64,000 nucleotides of DNA, from positions 5,442,001 through 5,506,000 of the forward strand of contig NZ_SOBN01000001.1 of the NCBI RefSeq assembly GCF_004365705.1, given 5' to 3'. The position numbers and the translations under genes were made by a program. Every line of letters begins with the position of its first letter. The stretch's first letter is position 1. The DNA is from Streptomyces sp. 846.5 (GTDB lineage Bacteria; Actinomycetota; Actinomycetes; Streptomycetales; Streptomycetaceae). Below the pieces are notes generated by a model that was given only the letters and a program-made list of their open reading frames with translations, did no database searches and was not told where the DNA came from. Positions 24,928-31,708 of this stretch are shown one piece after another.

Positions 24928-26883
24928 TTGTCCTCCCACGAATCCGAATCCGAACCCGATCCCGCAGTCCTGCTGTGCGGGTCCAGCCGATCGGCCGGGG
25001 CTGCGTCGCGGCCCGTGCACCGTCGCTCCAAGCTCACCCGCCGGGTCGCTCTCGGCGTGGGCGGGCTGATGGTGGCCTCCGGGCTGGCCGCGATCCCGCT
25101 CGCGCTGAGCGCCAGCGCCGCGACGACCGCGACGGTCACCGTGGCGGCCGGCGCCTCGCTGGGTACGGTCCCCGCCACCGCCTTCGGCCTCAACACCGCT
25201 GTCTTCGACCAGTATCTGACCGACAGCAGCGCGGCCACCCTGATGAAGGCCGCTGGTGTCACGCAGTTGCGCTACCCCGGCGGCAGTTACTCGGACATGT
25301 ACCACTGGAAGACCAACACCGTTGACAGCGGATATGTCGCCGCCAACACCGACTTCGACCACTTCATGACCACCGCGAAGAGCGTCGGCGCCGACCCGAT
25401 GCTCATCGCCAACTACGGGGACGGCACCGCGGCCGAGGCCGCCGCCTGGGTGAGCTACGCCAATGTGACCAAGGGCTACGGCGTCAAGCACTGGGAGATC
25501 GGGAACGAGGTGTACGGCAACGGGCACTACGGGTCCGCGTGGGAGAACGACACCCATGCCGACAAGAGCCCAACTGCCTACGCCAAGGCCGTGGTCGCGT
25601 ACGCCAAGGCGATGAAGGCCGTCGACCCCACCGTCAAGATCGGGGCGGTGCTGACCACCCCGGGCAACTGGCCGGACGGGATCGTCGCCTCCGGGGACAG
25701 CGCCGACTGGAACAACACCGTGCTCTCCATAGCCGGCAGCTCCATCGACTTCGTCTCCCTGCACTGGTATCCGACCGCGAGCAGCACCGCTGCGCTGCTG
25801 CAGACCCCGACCGCGGTCGCCGGTGCCACCAGTACCGTCAAGGCCCTGACCGCCAAGTACACCAGCAGGGCCGTGGCGGTCTCGGTCACCGAGACCGACG
25901 GGCTCAACTCGCCCGCGCGCACCAGCCAGGCTGCGGCGCTGTACGCGCCGGACACCTATATGACCTGGCTGGAGCAGGGCATCAACGCCGTCGACTGGTG
26001 GGACCTGCACAACGGCGCCGGGACGGTCGCCACCGTGGACGGTCAGATCGACTACAAGGACGAGGGCGTCCTGGCCAACGGCTCCTGCGGTTCGGGGGGT
26101 GCGTGCGAACCCGCCCATGAGACGCCCTTCCCCACCTACTTCGGGCTCAAGTCGCTGACGGCGCTGGCCTCCCCGGGCGACACCATGGTCAGGGCGAGCT
26201 CGACCAGCACCCTGGTCGGAGTGCACGCGGTGAAGGCCGTCGGCGGTGGACTCAACGTCATGCTGATCAACAAGTCCCCGGACACCGCCGCCACCGTCGG
26301 GCTCAGCTACACCGGATACACCCCAGCCTCGGGCGCCGTCACCACCGTCTCCTACCTGAAGAACGGCACCGCGCTCACCACCAAGGTCCAGGGCACCGCG
26401 ACCCTGCAGACCCTCCCGGCGTACTCGATCACCACGATCAAGCTGGCCCCGTCGACCGCTACCGCCTCGGCCACGCCCACGCCCACAGCCCCGGCCACTG
26501 CGACGGCCAAGCCCTCCGCCACGGCCACGGCTACCGCGACGAGCACGACGGCCGGGGCCGCCGCCTGCAAGGTCGCGTACACCACCAACGACTGGGGCAG
26601 CGGCTTCACCGCTTCGGTCACCGTCACCAACACCGGCACCAGCGCACTCAGCAGCTGGAAGCTGAGCTTCGCCTACACCGGCAGCCAGACCCTCAGCGGC
26701 ACCGGCTGGAGCGGTAGTTGGTCCCAGAGCGGCAGGACCGTCACGGTGACCAACGCCGGCTGGAACGGATCGCTCGCGGTCGGCGGCAGCGCCACCTCCG
26801 GGGCGAACTTCAGCTACAGCGGCAGCAACACCGCACCGACCGCCTTCACGGTCAACGGATCTGCCTGCACCACCGCCCACTAG
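24928..26883 (+). CDS. Secreted alpha-L-arabinofuranosidase-like glycosidase with CBM2
   Basis: This exported enzyme has up to 651 residues. TTG 24928 has AGGA upstream, but GTG 25015 would give a more standard signal peptide (VHRRSKLTRRVALGVGGLMV to SASA). The catalytic TIM barrel (about 75-420) shows the acid/base Glu in KHWEIGNEVYGNG and the nucleophile Glu in VAVSVTETDGL, as in GH51/GH39-type retaining enzymes. A beta-sandwich follows to about residue 510, then a Thr/Ala/Pro linker, then a C-terminal CBM2 (CKVAYTTNDWGSGFTASVTV, with Trp in SSWKLSF and GWNGSLAVG). It probably acts outside the cell on plant cell-wall arabinan or arabinoxylan. Confidence 0.8.
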   Translation: MSSHESESEPDPAVLLCGSSRSAGAASRPVHRRSKLTRRVALGVGGLMVASGLAAIPLALSASAATTATVTVAAGASLGTVPATAFGLNTAVFDQYLTDSSAATLMKAAGVTQLRYPGGSYSDMYHWKTNTVDSGYVAANTDFDHFMTTAKSVGADPMLIANYGDGTAAEAAAWVSYANVTKGYGVKHWEIGNEVYGNGHYGSAWENDTHADKSPTAYAKAVVAYAKAMKAVDPTVKIGAVLTTPGNWPDGIVASGDSADWNNTVLSIAGSSIDFVSLHWYPTASSTAALLQTPTAVAGATSTVKALTAKYTSRAVAVSVTETDGLNSPARTSQAAALYAPDTYMTWLEQGINAVDWWDLHNGAGTVATVDGQIDYKDEGVLANGSCGSGGACEPAHETPFPTYFGLKSLTALASPGDTMVRASSTSTLVGVHAVKAVGGGLNVMLINKSPDTAATVGLSYTGYTPASGAVTTVSYLKNGTALTTKVQGTATLQTLPAYSITTIKLAPSTATASATPTPTAPATATAKPSATATATATSTTAGAAACKVAYTTNDWGSGFTASVTVTNTGTSALSSWKLSFAYTGSQTLSGTGWSGSWSQSGRTVTVTNAGWNGSLAVGGSATSGANFSYSGSNTAPTAFTVNGSACTTAH

Positions 26884-26891
26884 CCAGCGGG

Positions 26892-26934
26892 CCTGGCAGG
26901 AGCGGGTGACAGTCGGGCTCCCGCCCCTGCCAGG
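26892..26934 (+). terminator. Hairpin terminator after glycosidase
   Basis: CCTGGCAGGAGCGGG pairs imperfectly with CCCGCCCCTGCCAGG across a 13-base loop, immediately after the glycosidase stop codon. Confidence 0.6.
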
Positions 26935-27006
26935 GCCAAGGCAGAGGCGGCGAGGCTTGTGCTAAAATTCTGTCTAGACTGTCCAGATTGGAATGCGGAG
27001 GTCGGC

Positions 27007-27300
27007 ATGCAGTGGCAGGTGCAAGAGGCGAAGCAGAAGTTCAGCGAAGTACTGCGCCGAGCGCATGAAGACGGACCGCAGATCGTGACCCGGCACGGCA
27101 CCGACGTCGCTGTCGTCATCGATATAAGGGAATATCGGCGGCTCAAGGGCGAGGAACGATCTTTCAAGGATTTCGTGCTGACCCCGGCCGGCAGCGTCGA
27201 GGTGGGGACGGACGCCTTCGCTGACCTTGTGGACAGCGTCGTCGCCGAGCGGAGCAACGAATCCGGTCGCGCCACCGGCTCTTTGTTCGACGACGAGTGA
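27007..27300 (+). CDS. Phd/YefM-family antitoxin
   Basis: The 97-residue protein starts at ATG 27007 after GCGGAGG. Its N-terminal domain (MQWQVQEAKQKFSEVLRRA, then GPQIVTRHGTDVAVVIDI, REYRRLKG) is the Phd/YefM DNA-binding fold. The acidic tail (SNESGRATGSLFDDE) would bind the toxin. Upstream, TAAAAT and the palindrome GTCTAGAC at 26972-26979 may form the promoter and operator. Its stop overlaps the PIN toxin start. Phd antitoxins are found with either Doc or PIN toxins; here it is PIN. Confidence 0.87.
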   Translation: MQWQVQEAKQKFSEVLRRAHEDGPQIVTRHGTDVAVVIDIREYRRLKGEERSFKDFVLTPAGSVEVGTDAFADLVDSVVAERSNESGRATGSLFDDE

Positions 27301-27731
27301 TGGGCTACCTCCTGGACACGAACGTCCTTTCTGAACCGCAGCGCCGCAAGCCGTCCCCGGCAGTGCTGGGATGGCTGTCGTCTCTGCCCGCCGGCGAGTT
27401 GTGGACCAGCTCGCTCGTCATCGGTGAGCTGCGGAGGGGCGTGGAACTGCTGCGGCGCCGGGATGCGGATCACGCCGAACAACTCGACGCCTGGCTCGGC
27501 GATCTGGTCGCACACTATGCGGAGCGCATCCTCCCGGTCAGCACAGGGACCGCGGAGCTGTGGGGTCATCTGAACGTTCCCAACCCCGTGCCGGTCATCG
27601 ACGGGTACCTCGCCGCCACGGCGTCGTATCACGGATTGACACTGGCCACACGCAACGTCAAGGACATCGAGCGCACCGGAGTTCGTTGGATCAATCCCTT
27701 CGACTGGACGCCTCCGCGACCGCTGCCGTGA
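27300..27731 (+). CDS. VapC-family PIN-domain toxin
   Basis: The 143-residue PIN ribonuclease begins MGYLLDTNVLSEPQRRK, with the first catalytic Asp. Glu lies in LVIGELRRGVELL, Asp in VPVIDGYLAATASYHGL and the last acidic site in TRNVKDIERTGVRWINPFD. The motif LLDTNVLSE with IGELRRG is typical of the FitB-like subgroup, which pairs with Phd-type antitoxins. ATG 27300 overlaps the antitoxin TGA. This is the second PIN-type toxin-antitoxin pair in the window, unrelated in antitoxin type to the first. Confidence 0.88.
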   Translation: MGYLLDTNVLSEPQRRKPSPAVLGWLSSLPAGELWTSSLVIGELRRGVELLRRRDADHAEQLDAWLGDLVAHYAERILPVSTGTAELWGHLNVPNPVPVIDGYLAATASYHGLTLATRNVKDIERTGVRWINPFDWTPPRPLP

Positions 27732-27739
27732 CAGCGGCG

Positions 27740-28261
27740 TCACGACGTCTGCTGGAGCGAGCCCTGGGTGATGACGCCGTTCTGGACCGTGTAGTAGCCG
27801 GCGTAGTCGGCGGTGGAGCCGTCGGTGTGCAGGGCGTGCAGATGGACGTTGGCGGTGTCGCCGCTCTCGCTGTCGATGGTGATGGTGTCGCTGCTGGTGG
27901 TCGAGAAGCCGTTCGCGAAGGAGGAGTAGGAGCCGCCGAGGTTCTTTCCGCCCAGGTTCCACGCGGTGCGGTAGTCGTGGGCGTTGATCGCGGCGTAGTA
28001 GGCATCGACGGTGGCGCCCGGTCCGGGGGCCGGCTTGGCCGGTGTCGGTGCTGCGGTCGTCGGCGGTGCCGCGGTCGTCGGCGGCGGTGCGGACGAGGGT
28101 GAGGCTGGTGCCGACGGGCTCGGCTGGACGGGTGCGGTGGTGGTGGCTGAGGGCCCCGGGGACGGCGGCGCGCTCTGCGCGGTGTGGTGGGTGCCGCCCC
28201 TGGTGGCGGCGAGCGTCAGGCCGCCGCCGATCAGTGCGGCCGCGAGCGCGACGCCGCACAC
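27740..28261 (-). CDS. Membrane anchor and extracellular domain, apparently the displaced C-terminal half of the adjacent kinase
   Basis: The frame encodes a transmembrane helix (LLVCGVALAAALIGGGLTLA), a Pro/Ser/Ala/Thr linker, and an extracellular domain of about 90 residues (ATVDAYYAAINAHDYRTAWN, LGGKNLGGSYSSFANGF to ITQGSLQQTS). The same frame continues upstream as DPHRRRTW, the basic flank expected just before a membrane helix. It overlaps the 3' end of the kinase gene in a different frame. Actinomycete kinases of this type normally carry exactly such a helix and sensor, so this is most likely the second half of one gene after a frameshift. GTG 28261 is only a formal start. Confidence 0.6.
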   Translation of the reverse strand: MCGVALAAALIGGGLTLAATRGGTHHTAQSAPPSPGPSATTTAPVQPSPSAPASPSSAPPPTTAAPPTTAAPTPAKPAPGPGATVDAYYAAINAHDYRTAWNLGGKNLGGSYSSFANGFSTTSSDTITIDSESGDTANVHLHALHTDGSTADYAGYYTVQNGVITQGSLQQTS

Positions 28262-29403
28262 CAGCAGCCAGGTGCGGCGCCGGTGCGGATCACGACCGGT
28301 GGGCCGTACGGGCCCCCGGGCGGGGGGTTCGCCCAGCTGGGCGTGGGCGGGGTCGGGTACCCGTACGCCGGGCTGTAGGCCGGACCGTACGCCGGGGTTG
28401 GGGTCTGGCCGGGTGCCTGGGGCGGCGGGTAGCCCGGCAGCGGCGGGGGCTGCAGCGGGGTGGGCGGGGTCGACTGCGTGGGGTACGTGGAGCGGTCGCC
28501 CCCGGCGCCGGGGCTGTACGGGGGCGGGGGTGGGACCGCGGCCGCGGTGGGCGGGGTGTGACCCTGCGCCACCTCCTCCAGCATCCGCAGTGCCTGCTCG
28601 CCGGTGGCGCGCTCGGCCGGATCCTTGCGCAGCAGCGCTTCGAGCACCGGGAAGAGCGGCCCCGCGTCGCGCGGCTCGGGCAGCGGATCGGTGATCACCG
28701 CCTGCAGGGTGCCGATGGTGGAGCTGCGCAGGAACGGGGACTGCCCCTCGACCGCCGCGTAGAGGGTGGCGCCCAGCGACCAGAGGTCCGACTCCGGGCC
28801 CGGCCGGTGGCCGGCCACCCGCTCCGGGGCCAGGTAGTCCGGGGAGCCGACGATCTGGCCGGTCCTGGTGAGCCCGCTGCCGCCCTCGAACAGCGCGATC
28901 CCGAAGTCGGTGAGCACCACCCGCCCGCGCCGGTCGATCAGCACATTCGCCGGCTTGACGTCGCGGTGCAGCACCCCGAGACGGTGCCCCTGGCCGAGTG
29001 CGGCCAGGATCTGCACTCCGACCCGGGCGGCGTCACGCGGCAGCAGGGTGCCCTCGTCGGCGATGATCTCGGCGAGGGAGCGGCCGTCGACCAGCTCCAT
29101 CACGATCCAGGGCCGGCCGTCCTGCTCGACCACGTCGTGAATGGTGATCACATTGGGGTGGCCGATCCGTGCCGCCGCCCGCGCCTCCTGCTTCATCCGC
29201 GAGTGGAGCGTGTCCAGTTCCTCGGCCGGCAGCCCGCCGACGTTCAGCTCCTTGACCGCGACCTCGCGGTCCAGCAGCTGGTCATGGGCCCGCCAGACGA
29301 TCCCCATGCCGCCCCGGCCCAGTCGGTCGCCCAACAGGTAGCGGCCGACCAGCAGCCGTACGGGGCCTTCCGGCGGCGGTTGATCCGACGAGTGAGTGGT
29401 CAT
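28231..29403 (-). CDS. PknB-type Ser/Thr protein kinase, C-terminus shifted out of frame
   Basis: The 390-residue product starts at ATG 29403. Kinase landmarks are the glycine loop GDRLGRGGMGIVWRA, Lys in EVAVKELNV, the catalytic loop VLHRDVKPANVLID, LTDFGIALFEGG, and SPDYLAPERVAG. A Pro-rich juxtamembrane linker follows (PPTPLQPPPLPGYPPPQAPG). Instead of a membrane helix it ends with an aberrant tail (GAAPGCWCAASRSRPH). The expected helix is in another frame starting near 28290-28320. As read, it would be a soluble kinase without its sensor. The break could be a real mutation, programmed frameshifting or a sequencing error. Confidence 0.82.
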   Translation of the reverse strand: MTTHSSDQPPPEGPVRLLVGRYLLGDRLGRGGMGIVWRAHDQLLDREVAVKELNVGGLPAEELDTLHSRMKQEARAAARIGHPNVITIHDVVEQDGRPWIVMELVDGRSLAEIIADEGTLLPRDAARVGVQILAALGQGHRLGVLHRDVKPANVLIDRRGRVVLTDFGIALFEGGSGLTRTGQIVGSPDYLAPERVAGHRPGPESDLWSLGATLYAAVEGQSPFLRSSTIGTLQAVITDPLPEPRDAGPLFPVLEALLRKDPAERATGEQALRMLEEVAQGHTPPTAAAVPPPPPYSPGAGGDRSTYPTQSTPPTPLQPPPLPGYPPPQAPGQTPTPAYGPAYSPAYGYPTPPTPSWANPPPGGPYGPPVVIRTGAAPGCWCAASRSRPH

Positions 29404-29600
29404 CAGCTGCACCCCCCGGCAACGAGCCTCCACGAACGGAACTTTCAGTCTGGCAGCTCACCTCGATGCCACGCGCCCACTCGGCCAACAGGGCAGGAAA
29501 ACCCCATGCGGCAAGAAAAACAGGCCCGAGGCGGTCACAGCCGGTCGGGAACCTGTGTCCAACCAGGTGAAGGCAGTTTCCGCGAGGGAGGACCGGCACC

Positions 29601-30521
29601 ATGGCCAGCATCGACGTTCTTGATTCGTTCATGAGCTACCGCGACACCGGGGCCCCGTCCGCGCCCGTATCCGGGGCAGCAACTGCGCCCGCGTCCGGGG
29701 CCGTTCCGGTGGTGTTCCTGCACGGCAACCCCACGTCGTCGTACCTGTGGCGGAATGTGATTCCGCACGTCGCCGGGGAGGCGCGGTGTCTGGCGCCGGA
29801 TCTGATCGGGATGGGGGAGTCCGGCAAGCCCGAGGTGGGCTACCGCCTCGCCGACCATGTCCGCTACCTGGACGCCTGGTTCGAGGCGTTGGAGCTGGAC
29901 GAGGTGGTGATCGTCGGGCACGACTGGGGCGGGACGCTGGGGATGGACTGGGCGGCTCGGCACCCGGGGCGGGTGCGGGGTGTCGCGGTGGTCGAGACGT
30001 TCCTGCGGCCGATGCGATGGGAGGAGATGCTGCCGCAGGGGGCGGAGCTGTTCCGTGGCTTCCGCTCGCCGAAGGGCGAGGAGTCGATTCTGGAGAACAA
30101 CATGTTCATCGAGTTCAACCTGCCCCGCGGGGTGGCGAGCGGGCTGGCCCCGAGCGACCACGACGTCTACCGGGCGCCGTTCCCCGATCCGGAGTCGCGC
30201 CGGCCGATGCTGGCCTGGACCCGCGAGTTGCCACTCGACGGCGAACCCGCCGACGTGGTAGCGGTGGTGGAGCGGTACCGCCGCTGGATGGCGGAGTCGC
30301 CCGAGGTGCCGAAGCTGCTCATGGCCGTGGAGAACGGTGTGGGGCTGGGCTCCCCCGAGATGATCGGCGAGGCGGCGGAGACGTTCGCGAGTGCCGAGGT
30401 GGTCTCGGTCGGACCGGGTGGGCACCACATCCCCGAGGACCGGCCCGAGGCGATCGGCACCGCGGTCGCCGACTGGATCCGGCGGCACGCCTTGACCGCG
30501 GCGACGACAATGACAGCGTGA
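29601..30521 (+). CDS. Haloalkane dehalogenase-like alpha/beta hydrolase
   Basis: This 306-residue alpha/beta hydrolase starts at ATG 29601 with GAGGACCGG upstream. The oxyanion/halide loop is FLHGNPTSSYLWRNVIPHV. The nucleophile elbow is VIVGHDWGGTLGMDWAARH, with Asp followed by Trp as in haloalkane dehalogenases. The catalytic His is in VGPGGHHIPEDRPE. A poorly conserved insert (SAPVSGAATAPASG) lies near the N-terminus. Such enzymes hydrolyse carbon-halogen bonds of haloalkanes to alcohols; related proteins with other substrates exist. The stop overlaps the GTG start of the sigma factor by four bases. Confidence 0.83.
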   Translation: MASIDVLDSFMSYRDTGAPSAPVSGAATAPASGAVPVVFLHGNPTSSYLWRNVIPHVAGEARCLAPDLIGMGESGKPEVGYRLADHVRYLDAWFEALELDEVVIVGHDWGGTLGMDWAARHPGRVRGVAVVETFLRPMRWEEMLPQGAELFRGFRSPKGEESILENNMFIEFNLPRGVASGLAPSDHDVYRAPFPDPESRRPMLAWTRELPLDGEPADVVAVVERYRRWMAESPEVPKLLMAVENGVGLGSPEMIGEAAETFASAEVVSVGPGGHHIPEDRPEAIGTAVADWIRRHALTAATTMTA

Positions 30522-31405
30522 CCGTTGAGAGCACGGGCGGGGCAGAGAACCCGGACGAGGCGGGCAGCGCGGCGCCCGCCGACGAAGCAGCCCTGGTGGC
30601 GCGCGCGGTCGGCGGGGACCGGGCGGCCCTGGACGAGGTGATCCGCCTCCTCCAGGATCCCCTGTACCGGCTGGCGCTGCGGATGGCCTGGCGGCCGGCC
30701 GACGCCGAGGACGCCGTCCAGGAGATCCTGATCCGGGTGGTGACCCGGCTGGCCACCTGGCGGGCCGAGGCGAGGCTGCTCACCTGGGCGTACCGGATCG
30801 GCGTCAACTACCTGCTCAACCTGCGCCGGCAGACCCCGCAGGAGGCCAGGCAGCTCAGCCTCGACGAGTTCCGGGACGACCTGGCCGACGGGCTGGCCGA
30901 GGCGGACTACCAGGGCCCGGAGGCCGCGCTGCTGGCCGAGGAGGTACGGCTCTCCTGCACCCAGGCGGTGCTGCAGTGCCTGGAGCGCGGCGAGCGCATC
31001 GCGTTCGTGCTGAGTGACGTCTTCGAGCTGTCGTCCGCCGACGCGGCGTGGATCCTCGACGTCAGCCCGGCCGCGTACCGCAAGCGGTTGGAGCGGGCGC
31101 GGCGCCGGATCCGCGCGTTCATGGACTCGACCTGCGGTCTGGTCGACCCGGAGGCGTTCTGCCGCTGCGCCCGGCGGGTGCCGAAGGCGGTCGCCATCGG
31201 CCGGGTCGACCCGGGCCGACCGGTGTTCACCGCGCATCCGGTCAGCGCGTCGGGCCGTGGCGTCGCCGAGGCCGCGGCACAGCTGAGCCGGCTGCACGAC
31301 GCCGCCGCGGTGCTGCGGGCGCATCCCGACTACGCGGCACCGCAGTCCAAGGTCGACGCGATCGGGGCGCTGCTCAGGTCCGGACGGTTTCCGCTGCTGG
31401 AGTGA
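30518..31405 (+). CDS. ECF-like RNA polymerase sigma factor with Cys-containing C-terminal region
   Basis: The 295-residue sigma factor starts at GTG 30518, overlapping the dehalogenase stop. Region 2 is DPLYRLALRMAWRPADAEDA with VQEILIRVVTRLATW. Region 4 is LQCLERGERIAFVLSDVFEL with SSADAAWILDVSPAAYRKRL. Beyond it lies a C-terminal extension of about 90 residues beginning STCGLVDPEAFCRCARRV; the Cys-x8-Cys-x-Cys cluster could bind metal or sense redox state. No anti-sigma gene is adjacent. Translational coupling implies it is made with the dehalogenase. Confidence 0.82.
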   Translation: MTVESTGGAENPDEAGSAAPADEAALVARAVGGDRAALDEVIRLLQDPLYRLALRMAWRPADAEDAVQEILIRVVTRLATWRAEARLLTWAYRIGVNYLLNLRRQTPQEARQLSLDEFRDDLADGLAEADYQGPEAALLAEEVRLSCTQAVLQCLERGERIAFVLSDVFELSSADAAWILDVSPAAYRKRLERARRRIRAFMDSTCGLVDPEAFCRCARRVPKAVAIGRVDPGRPVFTAHPVSASGRGVAEAAAQLSRLHDAAAVLRAHPDYAAPQSKVDAIGALLRSGRFPLLE

Positions 31406-31461
31406 CCGCGACCGCGATTGTTCCCGCCGGGTCACGTCGCTGGAGCGGTCCGGGGGGACGG

Positions 31462-31492
31462 CGGTCGTGGCCACCCCCGGTGGCCACGACCG
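31462..31492 (+). terminator. Strong hairpin terminator
   Basis: Perfect 14-base arms (CGGTCGTGGCCACC and its complement) flank a CCC loop 57 bases after the sigma factor stop. The remainder of the 303-base gap up to 31709 shows no gene and should hold the promoter of the AfsR-type regulator. Confidence 0.7.
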
Positions 31493-31708
31493 AGCCGCAG
31501 CTGTGGCCACCCCCGTGGACCACCGCCGGGCGCCGAACCGCCGGAGCGGTTCGGCCGGGTGGGGGGACGCGTGTCGGGGGTCGGGACCAAGATCACCGAC
31601 TCGGCCCGTGCGCCACCAGCACGCCCTTTCCGTGGGCATTACACTGCCACCCAGCCGTGGCGTCTGTGTGGCGTCAGTAGGGGTGGGACCGACGATAGAG
31701 AATCTCCG

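Noticed and set aside
24436-26880. An 814-codon minus-strand frame over the glycosidase
   Set aside because: It is antisense to a clear secreted enzyme with catalytic motifs, and its product is low complexity.
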